64,000 nt of DNA from Haloimpatiens sp. FM7315 (GTDB lineage Bacteria; Bacillota; Clostridia; Clostridiales; Clostridiaceae). The position numbers and the translations under genes are program-made. Shown one piece after another: positions 7,061 through 16,535 of the stretch; the stretch's first letter is position 1; every line of letters starts with the position of its first letter. The notes under the pieces were generated by a model. The model saw nothing but the letters and a program-made list of their open reading frames with translations, ran no database searches and was not told where the DNA came from. The stretch is taken from NCBI GenBank assembly GCA_041861885.1, contig JBGVUE010000001.1, positions 1,166,001 to 1,230,000 of the forward strand. The letters run 5' to 3'.

Positions 7061-8485
7061 TTATTGTCCTTCTACTGAGAAATATTTATCTTTATTCTTG
7101 CGATATTGGATTTGAGGTATTAATAACATTAAGATTATTACTACTACCAAACCAGGTACTGCGAGTTTATTCATTATTACACCAATTACAGGGAATAGAG
7201 TATCCCAGTCGAAGTTTCCGTGCCATCCACCGAACTTATATAGTCCAAAGTATGAAGCTGCGAAGGCGCCACCTATTACTTGTATTATTCCTGATAAGAA
7301 TGGAAGGATAGTAGCTGCTCTAGCTCCGCCTTTTTTGTTTGCAAATACTGCTATAGTTGCGTTATCAAAGAATAATGGTACGAAACCAGGAATTATCATT
7401 ATAGGAGATTTGAATATTAGAAGTCCTATTACAGCAATGAACTGTCCTAAAGCACCAAATAAGAAACCATAAAGCACTGCGTTAGGTGAAGAAAATCCAT
7501 AAGTAGCTGCGCAATCTACTGCAGGCATTGAACCTGGAAGTAGTTTTTCAGAGATACCTCTAAAGGATTCAGTTAATTCTGATACGAACATTCTAACACC
7601 AGTCATTAATATAACCATATAAACTGCAAACATAAAGGATTTTGATATAATATATGTTGGGAAGGCTAAAGTTTTTGCAAAGTTCTGAGGATCAATTTCT
7701 CTTAAGTAAGGTTCCCCAAGTATAAGCATTATAACACCAAAGAAAAGTAACATTAATGTACTTGTAGCTACAACGTTATCGCTGAACATTGAAAGCCAAC
7801 CAGGCAATTCTACGTTCTCAAGAGATTTTTCTTTATCACCGAATTTGTGAGCAATTTTATCTGTTAACCAAACACCAAACATTTGCTGATGTCCTATGGC
7901 AAATCCGCCGCCTTCAGTAAGTTCTTCAGTAGCTTCTACAGTTAAGTTAGAAAATACTGCCCAGTAAGTTCCGACAAGAAGACCAACTAGCATAGCTCCA
8001 GTTATATTTCTCATAGTTGGAAGAGCTAAGAATACAAGCCATGTAGCAGTAGTTGCTTGCTGAACCATAATATGTCCTGTAATAAACAAAGTTCTGATTT
8101 TTGATAGTTTTCTAAATAGTAATAATAGTATATTCCAAGAGAAACCTATTAATAAAGCCACCATAGTCCAAGAGGTTGTAGTTCCAACGGTTTTTAAAGC
8201 TTCATTAACGGCATTAAGTCCAAAATATGGGTCAATAACTGCAGCATTTAAATGAAATCTTCCATTTAATCCTGCAAGTATAGGCCTAAAAGTAACAACA
8301 AGTCCACTAGCACCAACGTTAAGAATCATATATCCAACGGTTGCCTTTACAAAACCACTAAAAGATTCATGAAAGGGCTTTTTAAGAAGCATATAACCTA
8401 CTAGTACTATAAGTCCTACGAAAAATTCAGGTTTTGTTAATATGTTATTAGAGAATACATTAAATATCTGTAAAAATAATTCCAT
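7061..8485 (-). CDS. ulaA: PTS L-ascorbate EIIC permease
   Basis: 474 aa, about eleven to twelve hydrophobic segments. Sequence landmarks are those of the UlaA/SgaT family, for instance VGYMILNVGASGLV, IGHQQMFGVWLTDKIA and FVPLFFDNATIAVFAN. This is the membrane channel that carries L-ascorbate inward while EIIB phosphorylates it to ascorbate 6-phosphate. It lies 11 bases after ulaC and 60 bases before ulaB in one operon. The catabolic genes ulaDEF beyond the regulator support the ascorbate assignment, although related permeases take other substrates. Confidence 0.9.
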   Translation of the reverse strand: MELFLQIFNVFSNNILTKPEFFVGLIVLVGYMLLKKPFHESFSGFVKATVGYMILNVGASGLVVTFRPILAGLNGRFHLNAAVIDPYFGLNAVNEALKTVGTTTSWTMVALLIGFSWNILLLLFRKLSKIRTLFITGHIMVQQATTATWLVFLALPTMRNITGAMLVGLLVGTYWAVFSNLTVEATEELTEGGGFAIGHQQMFGVWLTDKIAHKFGDKEKSLENVELPGWLSMFSDNVVATSTLMLLFFGVIMLILGEPYLREIDPQNFAKTLAFPTYIISKSFMFAVYMVILMTGVRMFVSELTESFRGISEKLLPGSMPAVDCAATYGFSSPNAVLYGFLFGALGQFIAVIGLLIFKSPIMIIPGFVPLFFDNATIAVFANKKGGARAATILPFLSGIIQVIGGAFAASYFGLYKFGGWHGNFDWDTLFPVIGVIMNKLAVPGLVVVIILMLLIPQIQYRKNKDKYFSVEGQ

Positions 8486-8496
8486 AAGTGCACCTC

Positions 8497-8949
8497 CTAA
8501 AATTCTACTTCATAATTATTTATTTCTTCTGCTAATTCTTTAACGTCAGTGCAATTTCTTATATGATCCATCATACCATCTTCAGAAAGATAGCAACTGA
8601 TTTGCTGTAGCATACTAAGATGATCTGTATCGTCTTTGGCAGCTAGAGTAAGAACAATATCAACTGGATCATTTTCAGAATTAAAATTAATAGGTTTAGT
8701 CAATGTAAGTAAACTTAGACCAGTTTTTAAAACGCTTACATCAGGTCTTGCGTGAGATAAAGCAAGTCCAGGCGCAATTACTATATAAGGACCAAGTTCT
8801 TCTACTACTTTTATAGTTAGGTTTATGTAGTCCTCTGTGATGTAATTAGATGATACAAGTAATTGGCCAGACTGTCTTACTGCATCTTTCCAATCTTCTG
8901 CTGTGACATTTAGTTTAATGTTTTGTTCTTCGATTGTCTTAGAGTTCAT
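8497..8949 (-). CDS. ulaC: PTS EIIA component (mannitol/fructose/ascorbate type)
   Basis: 150 aa PTS_EIIA_2 domain. The phospho-accepting histidine is His66 in LALSHARPD, and the DPVDIVLTLAAKD strand is typical of this family. It receives phosphate from HPr and hands it to Cys8 of ulaB. First gene of the ulaC-ulaA-ulaB operon, preceded by an AAAGGGG site and by a strong promoter at 9005-9033 with an operator just upstream. Confidence 0.88.
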   Translation of the reverse strand: MNSKTIEEQNIKLNVTAEDWKDAVRQSGQLLVSSNYITEDYINLTIKVVEELGPYIVIAPGLALSHARPDVSVLKTGLSLLTLTKPINFNSENDPVDIVLTLAAKDDTDHLSMLQQISCYLSEDGMMDHIRNCTDVKELAEEINNYEVEF

Positions 8950-9004
8950 TTATCCCGCCCCTTTCGTAGGTTTGTAGTTATCTTTGTTTTCATTTCTTGT
9001 AATA

Positions 9005-9033
9005 ATAGTAACAGGTAATTATTAAAGTGTCAA
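9005..9033 (-). promoter_or_regulatory. Promoter of the ulaCAB operon
   Basis: On the minus strand TTGACA (9033-9028) and TACTAT (9010-9005) are separated by 17 bases, putting the start near 8998. The TGAACA operator at 9046-9065 is centred about 57 bases upstream, a position typical of activator binding. Confidence 0.75.
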
Positions 9034-9045
9034 CAATTGATAACG

Positions 9046-9065
9046 TTTTGAACATTTGTTCAAAA
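9046..9065. promoter_or_regulatory. Operator site 1, TGAACA-type palindrome
   Basis: TTTTGAACATTTGTTCAAAA is a palindrome over 20 bases with a mismatch only at the centre. Same core as the sites at 9296 and 10508. Sits just upstream of the -35 box of ulaC. Confidence 0.75.
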
Positions 9066-9295
9066 GACTACAAGATTTTGACATTGGTAAATTTTTTAAA
9101 ATGAAAAATTGCAGAATTAAAAAGGTAAATAAATAAAGAAGATAATAGAGTACAGAGATGCAAACACGCAATATTAGGGGGCTACAGGAATTATCATACT
9201 TTTTAAAAGATTAGGATAAGTAAATTAAATAAAAGAAGAATAATATATTATAAATGCTAAATAATGCAAGAACATATGATATTTGTCTTAAATGA

Positions 9296-9309
9296 TAAAC
9301 AAATGTTCA
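9296..9309. promoter_or_regulatory. Operator site 2, TGAACA-type palindrome
   Basis: TAAACAAATGTTCA differs from site 3 by one base. It is 230 bp upstream of site 1, between the regulator stop and the ulaC promoter, and could support looping. Apart from these sites and the promoter I see nothing in 8950-9386. Confidence 0.6.
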
Positions 9310-9386
9310 TTTAAATATGTTAAGGAAAGTAACAGTAAATATAATATATTATTCATTAGATAGTACTTATGGAAAAGGAAAAATTT

Positions 9387-10358
9387 TTATTTTGTTAATT
9401 CTAAAATCTTTAATGCTGCAGTGCTATCTGTGATAAGGGTATTAATAAAGCTGCCTTTAAGAGCTCCTAATATGGACTTAGCTTTATCTATTCCCCCTGC
9501 AACGCAGATTACATTAGGAGTTTTTATGAAGTCTTTAATGTCAATGCCTATTAATCTATCGTCTAATTCTGCACTAACCTTTTGACCTTCGATATCGTAA
9601 AAATGTCCTCCGATATGTCCAACAGCACCATTACTTTGTAATTGGTATTGGTTGTAGCTATCTATATATCCATGCCATTCAGGACTTGAAATAGTAGGTT
9701 CCATGGAGCCCACACTAGTCAAAATAACATCAGCTTTTTTAGCCAAACAAATAGTATCTGATATATAAGGGTCTTTGATTAACTCTTCTTTTATTGATTT
9801 ATCTTTTACAAACAGAGGAGCATAAAGATAGTGGTATTTTCCTCCATAAGCTTTAGCAAATTGTTTAGCTAAATCTATAGAATCAAGTTCAGGTTTATTC
9901 CTAAGTGCAGCACCCATAATCTGTACTACTGTAATTGGAATGTTTTTACTTGATTTAATGGATTGTATTGTTTGATATATAGTGTTTCCCCAAGACATTC
10001 CAACAATTAAATCTTTAGTTATTATACCGTTTATATAGTATGCTCCCAATTCACCTAATTTATTAAGTATATATTGGTAATCTGTATTTTTTACATTTAA
10101 AATTCTTATGTCTTTAAGATTAAATCTTTTTAAGAATTCGGCTTCTAATTCAGTAAGTCTTTCCCAAGGCTCTTTTATAATAATTTGTACAATTTCTTTT
10201 TCTCTAGCTTCTTTTAATAGTCTAGAAATTTTCGGCCTTGAAATAAACAAACGCTCAGAAATTTCTGATTGTGTCATATTGTGATCATAGTATAAGTGAG
10301 CAACTTCTGCTAAAAGTCTAAGCTTTTCATTTTCATTCATATTTTCATAATCATTCAT
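9387..10358 (-). CDS. SorC-family sugar-responsive transcriptional regulator
   Basis: 323 aa from the ATG at 10358, 8 bases after GGAGG; a longer in-frame start at 10400 lacks a site. Residues about 12-60 are a helix-turn-helix (YDHNMTQSEISERLFISRPKISRLLKEA cut here for length: core MTQSEISERLFISRPKISRL). The rest is the SorC sugar-phosphate-binding domain with VGMSWGNTIY, GHIGGHFYD and VICVAGG. It lies between the two halves of the ascorbate locus and next to all three operators, so it is the likely regulator of both and of itself. Classical UlaR of enterobacteria is DeoR-type, so this is a different regulator family doing the job. Confidence 0.85.
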   Translation of the reverse strand: MNDYENMNENEKLRLLAEVAHLYYDHNMTQSEISERLFISRPKISRLLKEAREKEIVQIIIKEPWERLTELEAEFLKRFNLKDIRILNVKNTDYQYILNKLGELGAYYINGIITKDLIVGMSWGNTIYQTIQSIKSSKNIPITVVQIMGAALRNKPELDSIDLAKQFAKAYGGKYHYLYAPLFVKDKSIKEELIKDPYISDTICLAKKADVILTSVGSMEPTISSPEWHGYIDSYNQYQLQSNGAVGHIGGHFYDIEGQKVSAELDDRLIGIDIKDFIKTPNVICVAGGIDKAKSILGALKGSFINTLITDSTAALKILELTK

Positions 10359-10507
10359 TTTGCAAACCTCCAATTGATTAATATTTATTTTGGTGAACAA
10401 TATATAAATACTGTGAATAGATTCTCAATAAATATTACAATTGTATTATATACATAATAGATTGCATAATTCAAGGATAGTTTTAAATGAATTGTACAAA
10501 GAATCTC

Positions 10508-10521
10508 TGAACAAATGTTCA
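10508..10521. promoter_or_regulatory. Operator site 3, perfect palindrome
   Basis: TGAACAAATGTTCA is almost perfectly symmetric and shared with sites 1 and 2. It lies in the divergent space between the SorC regulator and ulaD, 150 bp from the former and 200 bp from the latter, where it could control both. Confidence 0.75.
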
Positions 10522-10722
10522 AAGTGCGAGAATAATATTGAAGCTCCTTTCTTAAGGTGATATTATTAAGCCAAGAAAAGAAAAGGGATAAATTGAGCAG
10601 GTTATGTAATAATAACTTTATGAGATTTAGCTTGTAAGATTATCTTTTGTAGAACTTAAATTTGTGCCAAATTAATTGTTAAAATAGAAATTAAAATCTT
10701 ATTTTACTTGGAGGTATTTATT

Positions 10723-11376
10723 ATGAAAATATTACCAAAACTTCAAATAGCCCTTGACAATACAAGTCTAGAATCTGCATTAGATTCTATTAGAGTAGTA
10801 GGAGAAGAAATTGATGTAATTGAAGCCGGTACAATATTATGTGTGGCAGAAGGTATGAAGGCTGTAAAGTGCCTTAAAGCTTTATATCCTCAGAAAATTG
10901 TTCTTGCAGATATTAAAGCTGCAGATGCAGGAAGTCTTCTTGCAAAAATGTGCTATGACAGTGGTGCTGACTGGATGACAGTAATATGTTGTGCTCCAAT
11001 TGCTACTATGGAGGCTGCTTTAAAGGAAGCAAAAACAAGAAATTGTGATGTGCAAATCGAACTTTATGGTGATTGGACTTTTGAACAAGCAGCTGAGTGG
11101 AGAGAAGCTGGAATAGAACAAGTTGTGTATCATAGAGGAAGAGATGCTCAGGCAGCTGGTCAAGGCTGGGGCGCAGAAGATATCGATAAAGTTAAGAAAC
11201 TTTCTGATATGGGATTTAAAGTTACAGTAACAGGTGGTTTAGTAACAGAAGACCTTCATTTATTTAAGGATATACCAGTATACACATTTATAGCAGGAAG
11301 AAGCATAAGAAATGCTAAAGATCCTAAAGAAGCAGCCAGAGAATTTAAGAAAGTTATAGCTGAATACTGGGGATAA
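10723..11376 (+). CDS. ulaD: 3-keto-L-gulonate-6-phosphate decarboxylase
   Basis: 217 aa from ATG 10723, preceded by GGAGG at 10710-10714. It is an orotidine-monophosphate-decarboxylase-fold (beta/alpha)8 barrel: [14 protein letters not shown] at the first strand, [10 protein letters not shown] with the metal Asp and Lys, [17 protein letters not shown] and the phosphate-binding VTGGLV and IAGRSI loops. It converts 3-keto-L-gulonate 6-phosphate to L-xylulose 5-phosphate in ascorbate catabolism. First gene of ulaD-ulaE-ulaF, 55 bases before ulaE. Confidence 0.92.
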   Translation: MKILPKLQIALDNTSLESALDSIRVVGEEIDVIEAGTILCVAEGMKAVKCLKALYPQKIVLADIKAADAGSLLAKMCYDSGADWMTVICCAPIATMEAALKEAKTRNCDVQIELYGDWTFEQAAEWREAGIEQVVYHRGRDAQAAGQGWGAEDIDKVKKLSDMGFKVTVTGGLVTEDLHLFKDIPVYTFIAGRSIRNAKDPKEAAREFKKVIAEYWG

Positions 11377-11431
11377 CTTAGTAAAATACTTTATTTATAT
11401 GTACTTAAGAGAAGCTTAGGAGGTAATTATA

Positions 11432-12294
11432 TTGAATTTAGATAAATTTCCTATAGGCATTTATGAAAAAGCTCTTCCTAATTCTATGTCATGGGAACAA
11501 AAATTTAAAGCAGCTAAAAAAGCTGGCTTTGATTTTATTGAAATTTCTGTGGATGAATCTGATGAAAGGTTAGCAAGGCTTGATTGGTCAGTAGAAAAAA
11601 AGAAGAGTTAAAAAAGTTAATAGTAGAGACAGGTGTAAGAATACCTTCAATGTGTTTAAGTGGTCATAGACGGTTCCCTCTAGGAAGTGAAAACAAAGAA
11701 ACTAGAGATAAGGCTTTGGAAATTATGAAAAAGGCTATAGAGCTTTCAGTAGATTTGGGAATTAGAATTATTCAATTGGCTGGGTATGATGTTTATTATG
11801 AAGAGGCTAACCCAAGGACAAAGGCTTTATTCATAGAGGGCTTAAGGCAGTCAATTGCTTGGGCTAGTAAAGCTGGAGTTATGCTGGCTGTAGAAATAAT
11901 GGACACCAAATTTATAGGCACTATTACAAGAGCAATGCCTTATGTAAAAGAGCTAAATTCCCCTTGGTTTAAGATATATCCGGATCTTGGAAATGTTTCT
12001 CAGTGGAGTAGTGACGTTGAAGCGGAATTGGAAGTGGGCTTTGAACATATTGTTGCAATTCATGTAAAAGAAACTCGTGAAAATACTTTTAAGTGTGTTG
12101 CTTTTGGTGAAGGAAATGTTGACTTTGTTGGGCTTTTCAAAAAGCTTAAAGAGTTAAATTATACTGGACCATTTTTGATTGAAATGTGGGCAGACAATAA
12201 TAAACATTTAGGAGATGAGGAAGCCACAAAAGCTATATATGATGCAAGAATATGGGTAAAGCAAAGAATGGAAGAAGGTGGACTTGTATGTTAG
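11432..12294 (+). CDS. ulaE: L-xylulose/L-ribulose-5-phosphate 3-epimerase, frameshifted
   Basis: The start is TTG 11432, eight bases after AGGAGG. The first 58 codons ([16 protein letters not shown]) stop after an A7 run at 11595-11601. The rest, from [20 protein letters not shown], continues in another frame. An eighth A gives an unbroken protein of about 287 aa, the usual UlaE length. It is a TIM-barrel sugar epimerase with the metal-site segments [24 protein letters not shown] and FLIEMWAD. It turns L-xylulose 5-phosphate into L-ribulose 5-phosphate. Its stop overlaps the start of ulaF. A sequence error is the likeliest cause of the break. Confidence 0.83.
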
Positions 12295-12986
12295 AAAATC
12301 TTAAAGAAAAGGTTCTAGAGGCCAATTTAGAGTTACCTGAAAAAGGACTTGTAGTTTTTACTTGGGGTAATGTAAGTGCTATAGATAGAGAAAAAGGACT
12401 AGTTGTTATTAAACCAAGTGGTGTATCTTATGAGGATATGAAAGCAGAGGATATGGTAGTTATAGATTTAGAGGGCAATATTGTTGAAGGTAAGTTGAGA
12501 CCTTCCTCGGATACCCCAACACACCTTGCTTTATATAAAGAATTTAAAGAAATTGGAGGGGTGGTTCACACCCATTCATCTTGGGCTACAACTTTTGCTC
12601 AAGCAGAAAAATCAATACCATGTTTAGGAACAACTCATGCAGATTACTTTTATGGAGAGATTCCATGTACAAGAAAACTAACAAAAGAAGAAATAGAAGG
12701 AGAGTATGAGCTTGAAACCGGAAATGTAATAATAGAAACATTTAAGGAAAAAGAGTTAAATCCTAAATATGTTCCTGGGGTTATTGTTTCAAGTCATGGA
12801 CCATTTTCTTGGGGAAAAGATGCAGAGAATGCTGTCCACAATGCAGTTGTTATGGAAGAAGTTGCAAAAATGGCCCTTAGGACACTTCAGTTAAATCCAG
12901 AATTACAAGGCGTTGATAATTATTTGTTAAACAAACACTTTATGAGAAAACATGGAGCTAACGCTTATTACGGTCAAGGAAAATAA
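12288..12986 (+). CDS. ulaF: L-ribulose-5-phosphate 4-epimerase
   Basis: 232 aa; ATG 12288 overlaps the ulaE stop by seven bases, indicating translational coupling. A class II aldolase/AraD-family protein with the zinc histidines in [12 protein letters not shown] and SSHGPFSWG and the catalytic Asp/Tyr region [14 protein letters not shown]. It makes D-xylulose 5-phosphate, which enters the pentose phosphate pathway. Closest by layout to UlaF/AraD; ulaF is preferred because of its neighbours. Confidence 0.9.
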   Translation: MLENLKEKVLEANLELPEKGLVVFTWGNVSAIDREKGLVVIKPSGVSYEDMKAEDMVVIDLEGNIVEGKLRPSSDTPTHLALYKEFKEIGGVVHTHSSWATTFAQAEKSIPCLGTTHADYFYGEIPCTRKLTKEEIEGEYELETGNVIIETFKEKELNPKYVPGVIVSSHGPFSWGKDAENAVHNAVVMEEVAKMALRTLQLNPELQGVDNYLLNKHFMRKHGANAYYGQGK

Positions 12987-13020
12987 TATATATAAAATAA
13001 GATTTAAAATAATAAAAAAA

Positions 13021-13070
13021 CAGACTATAACTAGCTTATAATAAGAGGCTAATTATAGTCTGCTTTTTTT
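13021..13070 (+). terminator. Terminator of the ulaDEF operon
   Basis: CAGACTATAACTAGC pairs with GGCTAATTATAGTCTG and is followed by seven Ts. Confidence 0.85.
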
Positions 13071-13076
13071 ATTCAA

Positions 13077-13568
13077 TTAAATTGAAAGCATATGTTTTAT
13101 TACATCTAAGTATTCTTGGGATACATCAGGACATTCTGAAAGTAAACTGTCAACTACATAATCTATGTTGTTATCGTCTAATTTTTTTGCCATACAGTCT
13201 TCTCTTGTTATAACAGAAGTGTTATCTAGAGTGCTGTAAAGTTTGTCTATTATGGTAGATTCCATAGTAGTTGGTTCTTTTGTGCAGGTATTTGCAAAAT
13301 ACAAATCCCCTTCATCATCAACTATAAATTCAGCATAGGTGTATTCCTTTTGACTTTTATTTGATGAGTCATCTTTTGTTTTACTATCGTATTTTGTATG
13401 CTCAACATGCTTTAAATCAAGTTTTTGGGGGTCGGATTTTCTTGTTAAAACACATCTAAAATCAAGCTCTAGTAATCTTTTTTTCATGTGTTCTGAAAAA
13501 TTGTCGCCTAATTCAGATATAAATTTCTTCATAGATATTGTCTTTTTAAGCTTATAGTTTCTATTCAT
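13077..13568 (-). CDS. Uncharacterised acidic protein
   Basis: 163 aa, starting at ATG 13568 with AGGAG eight bases upstream. No signal peptide or membrane segment. The first 50 residues are basic and probably helical; the remainder is Asp/Glu-rich with several TxDDxxxYV-type stretches. I do not recognise a domain. The upstream 500 bases (13569-14074) hold only a CACCTTATAAGGTG palindrome at 13757-13770 and AT-rich sequence with no gene that I can support. Confidence 0.6.
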   Translation of the reverse strand: MNRNYKLKKTISMKKFISELGDNFSEHMKKRLLELDFRCVLTRKSDPQKLDLKHVEHTKYDSKTKDDSSNKSQKEYTYAEFIVDDEGDLYFANTCTKEPTTMESTIIDKLYSTLDNTSVITREDCMAKKLDDNNIDYVVDSLLSECPDVSQEYLDVIKHMLSI

Positions 13569-14074
13569 TACATAATCTCCTTTGATTTGATAAATATTTT
13601 AGTTATGAGTAATTATTTGTAAATGAGTAATTTATGAGAATTTACAATTTCGTGAAAATTAAAGAAGTAGACTTTAGGTAAAGCTCAAACGAGGATTGCT
13701 TATACAAATAAAAGAAAATAAAAACACAAAATATAAGAATTTACATAACAAAAAAACACCTTATAAGGTGAAGATTTTATGACTACAGAAATGATTATGC
13801 AAAACAATATATTACTTTAATGTAAATCTTAAACAAATAACATTATGAAAGTTTTCGCTAGATCTTTTATTTCTTATAATTAGTATATCACATTAATGCA
13901 AAATTATCAAAAAACTTAAGAAATATATTATGTAAAAGCATTAAGTTTATGAAGTTAAAAATTCAGATAGCTATTAAGTCTATATACTTAAGGTCCAATA
14001 AAAATGAAGAGCATATAATAAAGTAAGGTCTTGGATTTTGAGTAAATATTTTAATATTTGAGGTGATATTAAAA

Positions 14075-14290
14075 ATGAAAGAAGCACAGCTATGTGGATG
14101 TAATTGCAATTGCGATGAAGATAAGGTTTTGATAAAAACCTGTGATGGAACTCAAATAGTAGGTAAGCTTCAATATGATTGCAATAATGGAATAGTTATT
14201 GAGCAAAAATACTTAGACTGCACGTATTATTATTCTATTCCTGCAAAATCTATTGTGTATATTAGGTACTGTAAAAAAAATAATAAGTAA
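14075..14290 (+). CDS. Small cysteine-rich protein of unknown function
   Basis: 71 aa from ATG 14075 with GAGGTGAT about seven bases upstream. The N-terminus has four closely spaced Cys (CGCNCNC) and there are four more further on, including YDCNNG, LDCTYYY and YCKK. The body reads as a run of short beta strands (KVLIKTCDGTQIVGKL, GIVIEQKY, YYYSIPAKSIVYIRY), somewhat like a small Sm-type barrel, but that is only an impression. The Cys pattern suggests a bound metal. Followed by a clear terminator, so transcribed alone. Confidence 0.6.
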   Translation: MKEAQLCGCNCNCDEDKVLIKTCDGTQIVGKLQYDCNNGIVIEQKYLDCTYYYSIPAKSIVYIRYCKKNNK

Positions 14291-14297
14291 ATAAAAG

Positions 14298-14333
14298 ACT
14301 GAGTGATAGTAAAAAAATATCACTCAGTTTTTT
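14298..14333 (+). terminator. Terminator
   Basis: ACTGAGTGATA and TATCACTCAGT form a perfect 11-bp stem followed by six Ts; ends the small Cys-rich gene. Confidence 0.88.
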
Positions 14334-14346
14334 AAAATTAATATTA

Positions 14347-15579
14347 TTAAAAAGCCCAATTTCCAGCTTTAAATATTTGGATTTTTTCTCCATCTTTAGT
14401 TTCACCTATTATTTCTAAATCTTTAGAACCAATCATAAAATCTACATGGGTTAAAGAAGTATTGGCTCCATTTTCTTCAAGTTCTGTTTCATTTAATGTG
14501 TCTCCGCCTTCAAGGCAACTTGGATAAGCAGCACCTATGGCTAAATGACAAGAAGCATTTTCATCAAATAAGGTATTGAAGAAAACAATATTTGAGTTCG
14601 AAATAGGGGATTCGAAAGGAACTAAGGCAACTTCTCCTAAATAATGAGAACCGTCATCAGTTTCTATTAATTTTTTCAATGTATCATAACCTTCTTCAGC
14701 TGTAAAATCCACTATTTTGCCCTCTTTAAAAGTTAAAGAGAAATTGTTTATTAAATTCCCAGCATAATTAAGTGGTTTTGTGCTTTTAACAGTTCCATTA
14801 ATTCCAGTTTTTAAAGGCAATGTAAAGACTTCTTCTGTAGGCATATTTGCAACAAAGTAAGTTTTTGTCTTATTGTATTCTCCGCCGCCTGCCCATAAGT
14901 GTTTTGAAGGAAGTTCTATGGTTAGATCTGTATCCTTTGATTTATAATATAATTTTTTAAATTTCCTTTCATTTAAAAATTGAACCTTGTTATTTAGGTT
15001 TTTTAAATGAGTATTCCAAGCTTCTATAGGATTTTCTTTATCCGCTCTTACGATGTTAAATATATTTTCCCATAGTTTTTCAATAGCTTCTTTTTCAGAA
15101 AGATTAGGAAATACTTTTTTGGCCCATCCTATTGTTGGAATTGAAATAACAGACCAAGATACGAAGCTATTCATAATGTAGTCTCTATATTTTTTAAGGG
15201 CAATTGAACTTGATTTAATAGATTCAGAAATTCTTTCAGGATCTACGTTTTTTAAAAGTTCAGGATCTTCAGCATATATGCTAAGAAAAGCAGCATTGTT
15301 CTTGGCTAATTCTTCTAATCCTTTAGCTTCCCATTCAGGAAATTCTTTAAAGGTTTCAAAAGGCGCTTTTAAATATTTTATTAAAGATAGCTTTTCGTCG
15401 TTCCATCTTACAACAACGTTTTTGGCACCTTTGTCATAAGCTATTTCAGCAACAAGTCTTACAAAATCAGCACACTCTATTGGTGCATTAACCACAAGAG
15501 TTTGATTCTTTTGAATATTTACACCTACACTGACAGCAAGTTCAGCGTACTTTTTAAGTGTATCTTTGAAATTTAACAT
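14347..15579 (-). CDS. M29-family metallo-aminopeptidase (AmpS/PepS type)
   Basis: 410 aa, the normal length of the family. Conserved metal-ligand regions are NMPTEEVF, YLGEVALVP, ASCHLAIG and TSLTHVDFMIG. These cytoplasmic enzymes use a two-metal centre to remove N-terminal residues from peptides. Start ATG 15579 follows GGAGG. It is probably monocistronic, with the next upstream gene (ung) 70 bases away in the same direction. Confidence 0.9.
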   Translation of the reverse strand: MLNFKDTLKKYAELAVSVGVNIQKNQTLVVNAPIECADFVRLVAEIAYDKGAKNVVVRWNDEKLSLIKYLKAPFETFKEFPEWEAKGLEELAKNNAAFLSIYAEDPELLKNVDPERISESIKSSSIALKKYRDYIMNSFVSWSVISIPTIGWAKKVFPNLSEKEAIEKLWENIFNIVRADKENPIEAWNTHLKNLNNKVQFLNERKFKKLYYKSKDTDLTIELPSKHLWAGGGEYNKTKTYFVANMPTEEVFTLPLKTGINGTVKSTKPLNYAGNLINNFSLTFKEGKIVDFTAEEGYDTLKKLIETDDGSHYLGEVALVPFESPISNSNIVFFNTLFDENASCHLAIGAAYPSCLEGGDTLNETELEENGANTSLTHVDFMIGSKDLEIIGETKDGEKIQIFKAGNWAF

Positions 15580-15650
15580 AAAATCCCTCCTAAAGTAGTA
15601 TTCTTATACTATTCACCATAAGTAGAACAAATCCTCTATAAAAATAAATG

Positions 15651-16328
15651 TTATATATTTTCAATTTGCCAATCAATAGGCGATTTTCCAATTGACTTAA
15701 GAAAATCATTGGTTTTAGAAAAAGGCTTACTAAAAAAGAAACCTCTAGTTGCGGAAAGGGGGCTTGGATGCACTGATTTAATTATGTAATGCCTTTGAGT
15801 ATTGATTATCTTAAGTTTAGATTGTGCATTATTTCCCCAAAGGATAAAGACAATAGGCTCTTCTTTTTCGTTTAATAAGCTAATTATTTTATCGGTAAAA
15901 ACTTCCCATCCTATATTCTTATGGGAATTTGCCTCACCTTTCCTTACTGTTAAAACTGTGTTTAAAAGGAGAACACCTTCATCAGCCCATTTTTTCAAGT
16001 AACCATTGTTAGGGATATAAAGTCCCAAATCATTTTTAAGCTCTTTAAATATGTTTTTTAAGGATGGAGGTGGGGTAATCCCGGGTTTTACAGAAAAGCT
16101 TAAGCCGTGAGCTTGATTAGGACCATGATAAGGATCTTGACCTAATATAACAACCTTAACATCTTTATAGGATGTGTAATGTAGAGCATTAAATATGTCG
16201 TACATGTTAGGATAAACAGTGTTTGTTCTATATTCTTTGATCAAAAAGTTTCTTAATTCTAGATAGTAATCTTTTTCAAATTCATGTTTTAATAAATTAT
16301 TCCAATCATTTTTTAATATTTCTTTCAT
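15651..16328 (-). CDS. ung: Uracil-DNA glycosylase, family 1
   Basis: 225 aa from ATG 16328 (a GTG nine bases upstream is possible). Shows the catalytic water-activating [18 protein letters not shown], the proline-rich PPPSLKNIF loop, and the DNA-intercalating HPSPLSA loop, all intact. It removes uracil from DNA at the start of base excision repair. A second, unrelated uracil glycosylase lies at 24958. Confidence 0.95.
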   Translation of the reverse strand: MKEILKNDWNNLLKHEFEKDYYLELRNFLIKEYRTNTVYPNMYDIFNALHYTSYKDVKVVILGQDPYHGPNQAHGLSFSVKPGITPPPSLKNIFKELKNDLGLYIPNNGYLKKWADEGVLLLNTVLTVRKGEANSHKNIGWEVFTDKIISLLNEKEEPIVFILWGNNAQSKLKIINTQRHYIIKSVHPSPLSATRGFFFSKPFSKTNDFLKSIGKSPIDWQIENI

Positions 16329-16535
16329 ATATATCACCCATGGGTATTATATCATAATATTAGTTTAAGTATAATTTTTTTGAGTTATAGTTATTGGAGG
16401 GTATTAAAGCTATAGTTAGTGGATAGTATTATTAAAAGAAAATAATGATGACAATATTAGCATTTAAGGATATAATTTAATATTATCGTTAGTATTTAAA
16501 TATATTAATATAAAATTATTGGGAGGAATTTAACA

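Noticed and set aside
9046-9065. Catabolite-response element (cre) reading of the ula operators
   Set aside because: The core lacks the central CG pair of cre and is better explained by the adjacent SorC regulator.
13757-13770. CACCTTATAAGGTG palindrome
   Set aside because: No loop and no second copy found; could be an operator but nothing supports a partner.
13779-13820. 13-codon frame after AAGGTGA
   Set aside because: Too short, no conservation evidence, ribosome site overlaps the palindrome.
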